A stretch of 64,000 nucleotides of DNA from Heligmosomoides polygyrus polygyrus (taxonomy: Eukaryota > Nematoda > Chromadorea > Rhabditida > Heligmosomidae). The notes beneath the pieces were generated by a model, which made no database searches, was not told where the DNA came from, and saw only the letters and a list, made by a program, of their open reading frames with translations. Below are positions 29,568-40,829 of the stretch, in pieces; the first letter of the stretch is position 1, and each line of letters begins with the position of its first letter. The position numbers were made by a program, and so were the translations under genes. The stretch is taken from positions 24,555,253 through 24,619,252 of the forward strand of contig OX377203.1 in NCBI GenBank assembly GCA_947396885.1, written 5' to 3'.

Positions 29568-31223
29568 CAGGTGCTCTGGTATCTTCCTATCGCAAAGCAC
29601 GCCAGTCAGCGAACGCCACTTGGACCAAGCTGCACTCACGCGTGAGTTCACTTCAACCATCAGACCGCCGTCAGACGCTATTGCTGATCCCAGGTATTTA
29701 AACACCGAAGTGCGTGCAAGTTCAGTACCGTTAATCTTAATGGAGCCGGACTCGTTCACGTCAGTCGTTAGGTACTCGGTCTTCTTGACGTTCAATTTGA
29801 GTCCGAACCTCGCCAGACGGTCGCACCAAGCTTGCACCTGCCGCTCGAGATCGTCTTTCTCTTCGCAAGCGAGCATCACGTCATCAGCATGAAGCAGCGA
29901 CCATGGAATAGGCTGCTGAAGATCTCGCGTAATGGCATCCATGACGACAACAAAGAGGAGCGGAGAAAGCGCTGAACCTTGGTGCACCCCAACAGAAATG
30001 GGAAACTCCATTGAGGTTCCAGCTGCAGCTTGCACTCTACTCTTTAGGCAAGAGTAGAGCATCCGCACCCGCTCTATTAGTTCCTCAGGTACGTTGTGTC
30101 GTCGCAAGGCGTACCATATAACCTCACGCGGTACGCGGTCGAAAGCCTTCTCCAACTCGAGAAAGGCGATATGCACCGGCTTCTGTTTCTCGCGATGCTT
30201 CTCCACCAGGAGGCGGGCGGCGTGTATAGCATCAGTGGTCCCACAACCAGACACAAAGCCGCACTGGTTGTCGGAGAGCTTGACGATTTCACGGTTTCTT
30301 CTATCGAGGATTCGCTCGAAGATCTTCATGCTGTGAGAAAGCAAGCGAATCGGACGGTAATTGAGGCAGTCCGCAGGACTGCCCTTCTTCTTCCAGATCG
30401 GAATCGTCGTACTGTTGTGCCAACACTCCGGTACTTTTTTCTCCTTTACGACCTGGTTGAAGAACTCAGTCAACCACTCAGCAGGATACCAGAGCTTCGA
30501 CTTCCAAACATCGGCTGCCAGATCATCCGGCCCTGTCGCCTTATCGGGCTTCATCTTCTTCAGAGCCGCTTCTGTTTCCTCCACGGTGATCTTGTGAACG
30601 GGACCGTGAACAGAAGCCACAGAAGGGATGACCGGATGAGGAAATCCCATAGTGGAAATTTCCTCAAAGTAATCACGCCATCGCTTCAGCGCCTTTTTGC
30701 GGTCTGTCAGAAGGTGGCCGCTCTCATCGTTGATGCCAACAAACTTTTCAGTGTCCTCGGTTTGGCGATGGCGGGTCTTAGCAAGTCGGTACAAATACCG
30801 CTCACCATTGCGCGATTCGAGCTTTCGGTAGACATCACCATAATGAGTGGCTTTCGCAACAGCCACGGCTTTCTTTGCAGCCTCCTTCGCCTTCTGATAC
30901 TCCTGCCAGTTGTCGGCTGTTCTGTCGCAGAGAAACACATGATACAGCGACTTCTTTTCTTGAACCTTCGCTTTCACATCGTCTGTCCACAGCCATGTCT
31001 GCTTGTCGACTTTGCGTCCTCCAGGCTTCGTAGTGCCGAGTTCCAACCTTGCAGCTTGGCGTATCGCGTCGGTTGCTTTCTTCCAAGTTTCATCGACAGT
31101 CGTAACTGTCGGTAACCGCACGCGAGAAATCACAGCTGCTGCCTTCTCTTTCATTCGCCACCACTTGATTCTCGCAGCACCGCATCGCTCAACCTGTTGC
31201 AGCTTTGGAGGGGCGATCTTCAA
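29568..31223 (-). pseudogene. RTE reverse transcriptase, first part (interrupted)
   Basis: This minus-strand open frame encodes the linker and reverse transcriptase of an RTE: KMKPDKATGPDDLAADVWKS, IPIWKKKGSPADCLNYRPIR, FLELEKAFDRVPREVIW, VHQGSALSPLLFVVVMDAI and LLHADDVMLACEE. The catalytic YADD box reads HADD, an unusual first residue. The frame is cut at about codon EHLKS, where the CR1 element begins; residues beyond that in the same open frame come from the CR1 5' UTR. The upstream endonuclease is in another frame (one frameshift near 31,220). Confidence 0.93.
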
Positions 31224-31918
31224 AAACAGATCAGCTTACGATGCTGTGGGGCGACCGTTTGATACGGCACGATCTTCGCGCCTGTGACGAGATTTCGGTC
31301 ACAATCTCTTACAAGGACGAAGTCTATCTGCGCCTTGGTGTTCTCACTATAGAACGAAATAAGGTGGGAGTTGTGTTTACGAAACACGGTTTTCATTTTG
31401 GTGAGGTTATGCGAATCCGCATATTCAAGGATACGCTCACCATCTGTGTTACGCAACCCATAGCCGAATCCAGCATGACAGCTGTACCCGTCTTTCGTAG
31501 CGCCTACGTGCCCATTAAGGTCACCAGCGACTATGATGACATCTTTCGACGGTACCTCTGCTGCCTTCTCATCAAGCAGGCTCCAAAACTTATCCTTAGC
31601 TCGATCGGAACAGCCATACGCAGAGAAGAAGTGGAAGAGTTGCTCCTTAGCGGCGACAACGATCTTCATCAATCGATCGTCAGAGGTGTCGACACTTACA
31701 ATTGAGTCTCGGTAACGCTCGGAGACGATTATACCAACACCGTTGGTGGCCCTGGGACTATCGCATAGAACGGCCTTGAAGCCACGTCCTATGTCTCTTG
31801 ACTTGCGGCGGGACCACCTCTTCTCCTGCACCGCACAGAAATCAACTTTTCTACGCTCCAGTGCTTCTACCAACTCGCACGAGTGGCCCGTCAACGTACC
31901 CACATTCAGCGTTGCCAC
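31220..31918 (-). pseudogene. RTE endonuclease domain
   Basis: This is an exonuclease-endonuclease-phosphatase fold: ATLNVGTLTG at the start, AVQEKRWSR (catalytic Glu), VAGDLNGHVGATKDG (Asp/Asn pair), AQIDFVLVRD and the terminal PQHRKLIC histidine. The usual QETRW reads QEKRW. It stops at 31,220, where the reverse-transcriptase frame takes over after a single frameshift. The upstream RTE 5' UTR runs to about 32,218. In RTE elements this enzyme makes the first-strand nick for target-primed reverse transcription. Confidence 0.92.
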
Positions 31919-32239
31919 GCGGGTCGTGCTTACGTTACGGGACTTTCGGACTAGCTCAGTTGCCCCCGATGCCGTCCTCGCACCAGGGACCCTCGCATAC
32001 TTCTCTCACTCGCCGGGTTTTGCGAGTGCGAGTATGCGATTTTTCGCGGACGCCGTAGCACTATCTCAAAAAACATGAACTGCCATACACCCATTCGATG
32101 TGACATTGGGTTGTTCGTAGGCCGCCCTGTCACCAGGGCCTGTCGCCTGCCTTCGAATGTAGCTCGTAAAAGCGAGCAGTTTTCAGTGGTACCGCGTGGA
32201 GGAACGGACATCGCTACCAACAAACATACAGTGGTATTA

Positions 32240-33289
32240 TTATTAAAAATTCCAGACTAGCAGAGGATCATTAGTAGTATTCGTCTTTCTATCTGAAAAC
32301 TGTCGAAGAATTAGATTACAAGGGCTGCATCTAGTGCTTCACGTGTATGACAGGTAAAAGGGATCCATACAAGTGTGGAGAGGGCAGCATTAGGGTGACA
32401 ACTGTGTCCGGCATCTCCCCACATGACACCACAGTTCGCATCACTCTCAGTTCATCATTCCGCAGCAGCTGAAGCTCTGGACAAATTAAAGGGAGAGTAT
32501 GCGGAATCAAAGCACTGTTTGCACTCTCCGACTAGGATATACCCTACAGACGCATCTACAGCTAGTTTTGGATGAATGCTTTTCTAAACGTAAAAGTTGT
32601 TATACTAATTTCGTTTTTTTTTTGTCAGAACTTACAAACACACACGGAATAGTTTAGGGTGTGACCATCTCTTAGCAGTCATGGGTGTGAAGCTGAGTGG
32701 TCCAACTTTTGTCTCCACATGAGGATCTTTCTGGGTGGATGGAAGACTACTAGCAGATAATTTAATTCCTCCAGATTTTCTCTCGCAGTTCTGTGGCATA
32801 CGGATTCGTAACTCTGGAGAAAATAGCACAGTAAGTAAACAGTACCGGGAGTTAACCTCCTGCGCAGCCACAGGATTTGAACTCCACTGCTGTTTCAGCG
32901 TGAATCCGTTGTGTTGTAACATCGTTTTCTAAAAAGAAGGCCTGGAAGAGCGAAACGAACGTAGTGAGAGTGGTAGCGGCCTCGCATCCACACATCACTT
33001 ACGATTAGTGTATGACACCGAGACAAATCAGGAGTCGGGTCCAAAGTTTTTACTTAGATTTGAGATTGGTAGAATAGCATAACTGCTTGTACAACTGCTT
33101 CATTGTTTGGATGCTTTATGTCTACATGTTCGATTTCTATCAAGTGGGGCTCATGCAATTGTTACTATGTTTGTTTTCCGATGTACTGCCTTCGTAATAA
33201 ATTGTAATAAGCTCAGATAACGCGGCTTATCAAACGATATGGTGAGCGATAAGCCGCCGCGTTAGAAAAGAGTGTTGACGGCAGGGTAC
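32240..33289. other. No recognisable feature
   Basis: I see only short frames without domains, for example a complementary pair at 32,632-32,932. No clear repeat or RNA gene was recognised. Confidence 0.4.
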
Positions 33290-35135
33290 TATGGAAGCCG
33301 TCGAGGTGAGAAAATAGGAGTACTTCGAAAAACTCTTGACGAGGAATTCCCTCGTCATGCAATTCAGAAAGAACAATCTCTTCCTGCGTACAGAAGGACC
33401 CATCCCATTCTGGACGCATTAGGAAGGTCGCAAGACCATGAAGAAGATGAACCTCGAAGGGCAGTTGAGCCTGATGCGGTCTTAATAGAAATTTGGAAAA
33501 TGATTTGGGACTGTGAAGTCAATTGGCTGACACAGCCATCCAACAGAGACACAATATAGGGTAAGAGCAGTACCACAGTTCCCATCTTCAAAGAAGGGGA
33601 CGCGTCCCTGTGCTTCAACTGAATCTCACAGACGATAAAGGTCTACGGACGACTGATCGGATCGAGGCAGAGGGAGATGGTCCCCATATCCCAGGAGTAG
33701 GCTTCATGCCCGAAAGGTCCACCTAAAACGCTATCTTTATCGTTCATGAGGTGATGGAGAATTGAGAAAGGAAGCTCTGCTACCTGGCATTCCTTGGTCA
33801 GGAAAAGACGAAGACCTACGACAGACTGTCTTGGGCCGCACTCTGGAAAACCCTTCGAGGGGAGGGTGTCACGGGACGTCACGGTCATAAAAGATATGTG
33901 CGAAGGCTCGAAAGTGGCTATGCGAGTTCCACACAGCGTGAGGGTGAAAATGGATATCACAGTGGGGGAAGGGGAAGGTACATCAAGGGTCAGTTCTGAC
34001 CATGAGCACGTTTCTACACATGACTGTATATTTAATCACACTGAGGAAGGCTCTCTCAGGACCACGCGGACGATATCGCTCTAGTAGCCGACAGTTAGGA
34101 GGAGCTGGAGCGGATGGAGCAGTTGCGGCAGGGAGCCCTCGCAAATATTGGCCTGTGGCTGAACATAAAGAACAAGATCGTCAGCTCGGAGAAGAGCAAT
34201 GGCCTAGACTGTAAAAGGGAGGCGGTCGAAGAGATGGGAGAAATCCATCACTCCGGAAGTGACCTATCCGAGGAAGAGAATAGGGACCAGGCGGACAGTA
34301 AAAGATAAATGTAGATCTGGATCAAGTGAAGGGAGTCCATAGGAATTCTCTGCGACCATAGATGCTCCAGAACACTTGTAAACAAGCTCTATAGAGCAGT
34401 AAGGGCGCGTATAGCGCAGTCGGAGGAGGCTACTGCCGCGTGCACCCGATGCCAGGTTCCTGGTTCGGATTTCCCGCCCAGGCCAACCAAGCCATCCATT
34501 CCTCCGGGGTCGGTGAATTGGAACCAGACTGTCTGGGAAGGATAAAGCGCTGACGTGTTCATCGGCTGGCCACCGCAAGTCATTGTATGGCCAAATACGC
34601 ATTCATGTCGCTTCCACGACATCCCATAGAAGTAGAATGCGCTGGCGCATCCCAGAAGGGATTGAGTAACGCCGTCCATTATCCTTATTTATAGAGCAGT
34701 ATTGAGGCCATCCTCCTCCACGTCAATGAGTACTGAGCTAAGGTAATGCGCAGGAGCACCAATTGCACGCTACGGAACTAAGAATGCTGAGCATATGGAT
34801 GGACCCGTCGAGTCACGGAGCTAAATGAGGATTTTAGGACAGTGATGAAGACAGTCCCGATCTAGCTGAAGATGAAGGAGCAGCGGCTAGGGTAATACGG
34901 ACACATCCTCAGAAGCCCAGAGAATCTTCCCATAAGGTTGGCCCTAGATTTCGAGGCACCTGGAAAGTGTTCGAAAGAAGCCCCGAGGAAAAGGCGGACG
35001 GTCATCATCAAGGGAGATGTCGCCGAAAAAGGCGCCACAGCAGCCAACGCCCATGATAGGAAGAGGTGGTGATGGATAACAAGAACAGTGGATCCTACAA
35101 CTGCGCGGAAATAAACGCTCAGAAGAAGAAAAAGA
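33290..35135 (+). mobile_element. Decayed RTE element, interrupted by a SINE
   Basis: Plus-strand translation in shifting frames gives RTE landmarks in order: EIWKMIWDCEVNWLT (about 33,490), TTVPIFKEGDASLC (about 33,575), IKDMCEGSKVAMRVP (about 33,885), GSDLSEEENRDQAD (about 34,255), then past the SINE RLALDFEAPGK (about 34,940), RKRWWWITRTVDPTTAR (about 35,060) and a GAAGAAGAAAAAGAAGGAA tail at about 35,120. Dozens of stops and shifts make it non-functional. It belongs to a different RTE subgroup from the 24.7-32.2 kb copy. Confidence 0.8.
34403..34689 (+). repeat. SINE family 1 inserted in the decayed RTE, perfect target-site duplication
   Basis: This full-length copy begins GGGCGCGTATAGCGCAGTCG, includes GGTTCGGATTTCCCGCC, and ends GTAACGCCGTCCATTATCC. 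It is flanked by the perfect 12-bp repeat TATAGAGCAGTA at 34,390-34,401 and 34,690-34,701. The empty-site sequence can be read in the flanking RTE. Confidence 0.95.
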
Positions 35136-35349
35136 AGGAATACTGACCCACTGATAGGCCAACAATGTATCGAGGTAAGCTTTAAGTAGCAACAGGGGAT
35201 CTACCCTAGTGAGGAGGGGAGGGAATTTCTCACACTTTTTTGGCAACGACAGTCAAACTGAAACTGAACTTCTTTACAGAGACTGTACACTGAGGCAGCG
35301 TAGAAGACGAGTTTTCCATGAAATTTCCTACCGGGAATAGACCAAGATG

Positions 35350-36004
35350 TTTAATAATAATAATAATACTTTATCGGCAAAGGAAATAGAATAACCATGG
35401 AGAAGAACCCAGACTGAACAGAATTAAAACCGACATAAGAAGAGGCATATGTAAAGAAAACACAAAAAACACAATCAAAGTACAAGTGTCAACATCAGGC
35501 CAGATCTATACGAAGCGCGAGCAGCCAAGAACGATGGAAACAAAGCAGCCACGAGGGGTGCGAACCTAAACAGCGAGAGCGCTACTGTTTACCTACAATG
35601 ACTTGAAATCAACGAGGAAAAACATTGGCGGAAAAAACAATAAACATTACCCGCTAGGAAGGGAATCCAGGCAATCCAATAGAAAAGAAAACGAAGTGAA
35701 AACAACAAATCGGAATTTGAAGCAAACGATTTAGAAACAAACCATTTTCAGTCTACCAATGACTTCCTCAGTAAATAAGCAGATAGAGCAGACTGGAAAC
35801 CCGAAATTTTTTTATAAACAAAAAGTGACGGGCTCAGATCATTCCAAAGAGGTATAACTCGGATAAGAAAGGACTCGTGCAACGCTTGGCTACCACACCT
35901 AGGGGAACAGATCCTAAACGGCTGACCTCTCGCCACGCTGCCGCGCGGAGTGACTCGGAAAAGATCACAGAGGTTAATATCAATTTCGCCGGTGGTCATC
36001 ATGA
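35350..36004 (-). mobile_element. CR1-like LINE 3' end with (TAA)n tail
   Basis: The minus-strand frame 35,748-36,002 ends a reverse transcriptase: GEIDINLCDLFRVTPRG, then FLIRVIPLWNDLSPSL, the characteristic LINE C-terminal block (xxxRVIPIWNxLP). A 3' UTR follows to a tail of ATTATTATTATT at 35,350-35,362. The rest of the reverse transcriptase is missing; the endonuclease and ORF1 of a possibly identical element lie beyond the 2.7 kb repeat block at 38.7-40.4 kb. Confidence 0.8.
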
Positions 36005-38715
36005 CCTATATATAAAAGAGTTTGTCCCTTGAAAAAAGCTAAAGGCTAACCTAAGTGAGATACGCCGCATCATCCACAGCGGGGGCGCTCGAGTGATCTA
36101 ACCTAAGTGAGATACGCCTCATCATCTACAGGGCGGGAAAAATTTGAACGTGGGATGTGGCTGAAGCAGGGTAATCGTAGTCCTTTACTGCTTAACACAA
36201 CAGCACTCAGGAGGGAGCGACCTGGAGAAGGCACCGGGGTGGGGGGGGGGCGATAGGGGTAGCAATGAAGCAGGCCAGGAGGTGGCACCAAGAAGGGTTT
36301 AGGCAAAAAGGAGGGACCTGTAGGGAGTTACCAATAAAGGAGAAGAGGGAAGGGAGGAGGATCAGCAAGGGGATCCATTACCAGTAAGGAAGAGAGGATT
36401 TAGAAGATGTGACACCGATGTCACACAATGGGCGTTCGCTCGCCGTCGACGTGTCGTCGGCGTGGAAGGGTTACTTAATTGTGATAAAATAATGAGGAGG
36501 ATCCCGAGGGAGAAGGAATTTACCTGGAAGAAGAGACCTGGAGGCGGTACCAGGACGGGGAACCAACAAGGAGAGAGCCCCTAGGGGAAATCATACGGGG
36601 AACAGGGAATCTGCTATATGCATAGCTCCTTCGTGCTCGACACAACGGCAACTGCGCGCGTTTCTGACCGTGAGCTTCTCGATTCGAAAAGCGGGTCTTC
36701 TTCTGAGCTTCTGGATCCCGAACACGGGTCCCCTACTTCGCAAAACAGTCGTCATCATTCTAATTCGTGTCACCGACGTCTGCCGTGAGCATGGGAGGGC
36801 CACCAATGAATGGTAAGGGGTGGTGGAGAAGGGCACTAAGGGAGACCTCTAAGGTGGACCAGGAGAGCGACCAGGAAGGAAAATAACAACCTGGAGGAGC
36901 GGTCAGGACGGAGAAACCACCAAGAAGAGACCAGTAGGGGATCAATAGTGGAAACAAAGAAGTGGGCCAGGAGTTGAGACCAGAAAGGTGGTGGACTAAA
37001 GAGGGGGAGGGAAGACTAGTAAACCAGCAATTAGATCCAGTAAGAAGAAACGAGTGAAGGGAAACCTGCCTTCGGAAGACATGTCAACGATATCTGGAAA
37101 CGATAGTGTTGAGCATGAGAGCGGTTGTGGAGAAGCAACCTGAAAGACAGAAGTACTGCGCAGCGAAAACCAATGACATTACTGGACGGTCCGGAGAGAA
37201 TGTCTATGATGAAGGTACCGAAGTGGTGAACGCTTGATGTCGATAAAGTATGCACCAGATCCTAGATGTTAGCGAATTTTATGTTTTATATACAAAAACT
37301 ATTTCCCATAGATCAGGGATGCTGCAAAGTCGCTCGAAGCGTGCAAGTGTCGGAGTTGACTCTAGCAAGATTATCATTTATAGTACTACAGGACGTTCAA
37401 CGGCCTGCCAGCCGCCAAACGTCCGGTTGGGGCTTCGCCCAAAACCCGGAGAATAGAACACCCTGAAGTCTTCTTCTCCTCTTTAGACCTCTCATTCATT
37501 ACAGTAAAAAAATGGTTTTGCTATATAGAATGGTATAGCGGAATAGGGCAAAACAGGTCCATCACCTTCACTGGACTCCCCCTAACTGGTCCCTTATCAC
37601 TGGTTCCCCTTTATTGTCAGCCCTTTTCCGGTTCACCCTTCACTGGTCCCCCTTCCCTTCGTCGGTCCCTACTACTGCTCCCACCTTCACTTGACCTCCC
37701 TTTACTGGTCCGCTCTTCGCTGGTCATCCTGTCCTTCTCCGGACCTCATTACTGGTCCCACCCTCACTGGTCCCCCTTTTATTCATCAACCCTTTTCCTG
37801 TCCCCCCTTCACTGGACCCCTTTCCCCATTCACCGATCCCCATTACTGGTACCTTCCTCACCGGTTCCCCTTTCACCTGGTTCTCTCTTTCACTGGTCAA
37901 CCTTCTATCGGTCTCTCCTTTACTGGACCCCTCCCCCAACTCACCGGTCCCCATTACTGGTCCGTTCCTCACCGGTCCCCCTTCACTGTACCCCTCCCCC
38001 AACTCACCGGTCCCCATTACTGCTCCCTTCCTCACCGCCCACCCCCTCACCTGGCCCCTCTTCACTGGTCAACCTTCTACCGGTCCACCCTTCACTGGAC
38101 CACTCCCCCCCCCCCCCCCTTCACCGGTCTCGGTTACTGGTCCCTTCCTCATCGGTCTCCTCTTCACTGGACCCCCCCCCCCTCCTTCACCGATTCCCCT
38201 TTCACTGGATCCCCGCCCCCTCACCGGTCCCCATTTCTGGTCCTACCTTCACTGGTCCCTCCTTTATTGGTCAACGCTTTACCGGTCCCCCTTACTGGAA
38301 CGCCATCCTTGACCGGTCCCCCATTACTGGTCCCACCTTCGCTGGTAACATGTCGTCTGAATCCGGAACTCTCGCCCGACACCTCTCCTCAACCCGAACG
38401 TCCTTGGTGGCACATCAGTGACACGTCTTCTGAACCCAGACACCTGTTGATCCACCTCGCTGACACCTCTTCTAAACCCGGACGCATGTTGAAGGAGGTG
38501 GGGGACATCTCTTCCCAACCCGCACCTCCTTTGCGCGACATCGGTAACATGTCGTCTGAACCCGGACCCCTGTCGACAACTTCTACAGTTGATAACTGGT
38601 GACAACTACAACCCCGCCCCCCCCCCTTCCCCATACTTCCTTCCAACACAGTACTTCAGCCCTTCTGTGCAAACAAACACTCTCTCACACACAGACAAAC
38701 GACCGTTCTCGCTTA
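36005..38715. repeat. Foldback-like block: opposed minisatellite arms inside a LINE
   Basis: The right arm (37,555-38,345, plus) is built from degenerate units around CACTGGTCCCCCTTC; the left arm (about 36,160-37,030) is the same kind of unit in reverse (GGACCAGTAGGGG, GACCTGGAGGAGC). About 520 bp separates them. Both edges of the block show TATATA runs (36,006-36,013 and 38,715-38,722). Left of the left arm is a 49-bp tandem duplication (CTAACCTAAGTGAGATACGC at 36,048 and 36,097). Long inverted repeats made of tandem units are known for Foldback-type transposons; that assignment is inference. Confidence 0.55.
38345..38590 (+). repeat. 42-bp tandem repeat, about five units
   Basis: Units share the pattern GACAC(G/C)TCTTCTGAACCCGG. 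If translated they give a 14-residue repeat (DTSSEP.., DTSSKP.., DISSQP.., NMSSEP..), part of a 303-codon proline-rich open frame at 37,691-38,602. I see no start context, splice sites or homology that would make it a gene. Confidence 0.6.
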
Positions 38716-39532
38716 TATATAGTAGCATAGGATAGGATAGTCACCCTCGAGAAAGTTCGGAAATATCCGTGGAGGTGGACAAGAGTAAGAATCCTCCGCA
38801 AGTTGAAGGGAGATGATACAGTGATCAGAAGTGCCAAACGGTGGTAGGAGGGCTAGATTTCTTAGAACGGACAAATCAGATGTCAGAACTAGGTCGAGAA
38901 CATTTAAGCCATGAGTAGGCTCTTTGACAGCTTGGATTAGGTTGAACGACTTGCAGAAATCCATAAAGACAAGGGGGGTGAACCTGTGGGGCAGTGCCGC
39001 GAATCTTCATCTGATCCCAATCAATTAGGGGAAATTAAAATCTCCAACAATAATAACAAGCATTTCCAAGTATAAAATCGGACAAAAACGAGGTAAGCTC
39101 AGCGAAATCGCAAAACCGACAGGAAGGGCTACGGTAAATCAAAAAGAATAAAATCTCACGATGAAGATTCAGATTAAGAGCAATAACTTGACAATACTCG
39201 GAAAAATTCTTAAACAACAAAAAATTGCAAGAAAACATTATACGAACAATCGCAGCAACACCTCCACCAGGCCTATCTCCCTCCCTGTCACATCTGGAAA
39301 CTGTGTAGCGACCAATGGATGTAGGAGTGCCATCGTGAACCAAATGGGGCTTCAACCAACTTTCAGTGATACATACTGTTACGGGGTCCTCGTTCAGCAA
39401 AATATTGAATTCTGATATCTTTCTCACTATGGAGCGAGCACTGAGGAGGAGAATTTTTTTTAGCTGAGGACATGGAAGAGAGGGCACAAGATAGTAGGGG
39501 GCACTAGATGGTGTTTGAGGCAGATGAGGCAC
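38713..39532 (-). pseudogene. CR1-like LINE endonuclease fragment
   Basis: Two minus-strand frames make up the endonuclease. 39,532-39,035 has LLSARSIVRKISEF, CITESWLKPH, GVAAIVR and FLIYRSPSCRF. 38,964-38,713 has TSDLSVLRNLALLPPFGTSD followed by HCIISL (the catalytic SDH). A frameshift and stop lie between them, and the frame ends at the edge of the repeat block, with no reverse transcriptase behind it. It is distinct in sequence from the intact CR1 at 25-29 kb. Confidence 0.85.
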
Positions 39533-39702
39533 TTCAAATTCCTAGTGGGCATCAACACAACCGGAACATCCAGCACGACCAAGAATCTTGCGCAAGTTGA
39601 ATATCTCGTTTGAAGGAGACTGAGTAGGCGTTCCATTTACACCGCTAGAGGACGCCGAAGGAGATACTGAACCATAAGGCCCAGGAAGATCACGCGGGGC
39701 CT

Positions 39703-40399
39703 TTAATTTGTGAATACGTGGTACCTAACAACGTATGCTAGATTGCCCCCTCTTTGATTTGAAGCACCAGCTCTCGAACGCAGGGCGCGATCACATGTAA
39801 GTTCTTCTTTGGTGTAGTCGCGGCGTGCGTAAGAGTGAGGGAATCTAGAGGTCAGGGAAAGCCGCCCCCTTTTCATGCAAATTAGGAGCCGATCCTTTAC
39901 CTCTTGACTATGCAAACTGATTTTGATAATTCTAGGGCGAGAGTTGGCATTAATTCGAGGGTGACGGCGAAGTTGAATATTACCTAACTCCATTCCTCTT
40001 GAAGGTTTGCGTCGCCTGACGAATCGATTATTTCCTTGAGAGCTTCTCTGTCGAAGGCGGTAGTAGCAGCGGCAACGCATTGCTCTCCAACACCAATCCA
40101 CGCGACGTTCTTGGCTTTTTCAGCAACTGTCTAGGCATCCGATTGAAATTTGATTAGAGTACTAAAAAAAACTCAGTGTTAGAGCCACCAGTGTGCGAAG
40201 CGACACTCCAACGACTCTCAATCTCGTCAGGTTTCTGCAGGATTCGAGTTTGCGAATCCTGCACCTTGACAGGGAATTCAAACACGCGATCTAACCTAGT
40301 CAAGTATTCATCCCAACGGGCTAGTATGGGCTTAAACCACGATGGAGGCGAGATTTCCCTTTTTGGAGGTATGAAAACAGAATTTGAAAAAGCGCTCAT
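39703..40399 (-). pseudogene. LINE ORF1-like remnant
   Basis: The minus-strand frames 40,399-40,154 and 40,101-39,703 are separated by a shift. The second carries the ORF1 C-terminal pattern RPRIIKISLHSQEVKDRLL, then PHSYARRDYTKEELTCDRAL, the usual xYxRxDxTxEExxxxRxLR block of LINE ORF1 proteins. The first is a probable N-terminal portion. It lies directly 5' of the endonuclease fragment, as expected for one element. Confidence 0.75.
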
Positions 40400-40682
40400 T
40401 AAAAAAACAAAAACGGGTAGAAACTACACCAAAACAGACGTGGGAGGTCCAGTTCCATAATCCAGGAAAGTGGGTGGATACATCAGGAAGGTTAGAAAGC
40501 ACAGCAACCGGACTCCAGGCCGATCAGAATAAACCAGAATAGACAGCGACGTAAGAGAGTAGTCAGCCGAGCCACAGTAAGATGGCAGGAAGACCGACGT
40601 GGGATACAGTGAGGACGGTGGTGGGGGAGCAAGAAGCGGTGGAGGAAGACCAGGGAGCGGCGCGACGAGCAACCGCACAAGG

Positions 40683-40775
40683 TGGCCAGCACAGGGTGGA
40701 TTGGTCGGCACAGGGTCGATTGACCGGTACAGGGTCGGTCGGCCGGCACAGGGTCGATTGGCCGGCACGGGTCGA
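40683..40775 (+). repeat. Minisatellite of about 21-bp units
   Basis: About four and a half units of GGCACAGGGTCGATTGGCCG with small changes lie in tandem. They give repetitive frames on both strands that I do not regard as genes. The array may sit in the 5' region of the adjacent LINE. Confidence 0.8.
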
Positions 40776-40829
40776 CTGCGTTTGCTTTTCTCGCCGTGTT
40801 CTCCTCCGAGTAGGATAGATCCGTAACAT

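Larger units (their letters stand above)
24698..32218 (-). mobile_element. Composite RTE-type LINE with duplicated 3' end, interrupted by a CR1 LINE
   Basis: On the minus strand this is a long RTE element: 5' end near 32,218, endonuclease, reverse transcriptase, then (beyond a nested 4.1 kb LINE at 25,471-29,560) its C-terminus and a GAA-repeat tail at 24,998-25,021. A second, 5'-truncated RTE 3' end (24,698-24,997) follows at once. The direct repeat at 24,678-24,697 and 32,219-32,238 (19 of 20 identical; core ACAAACATACAGTG) flanks the whole composite rather than the RTE alone. The 5' boundary (GGTAGCGATGTCCGTTCC on the minus strand) is shared with the second RTE copy starting near 50,615. 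Confidence 0.85.

Noticed and set aside
30096..31115. 339-codon plus-strand open frame
   Set aside because: It is antisense to the RTE reverse transcriptase, which has clear motifs on the minus strand.
37691..38602. 303-codon proline-rich open frame
   Set aside because: It is produced by the ACTGGTCCC minisatellite and 42-bp repeats; no domain, start context or splice signals.
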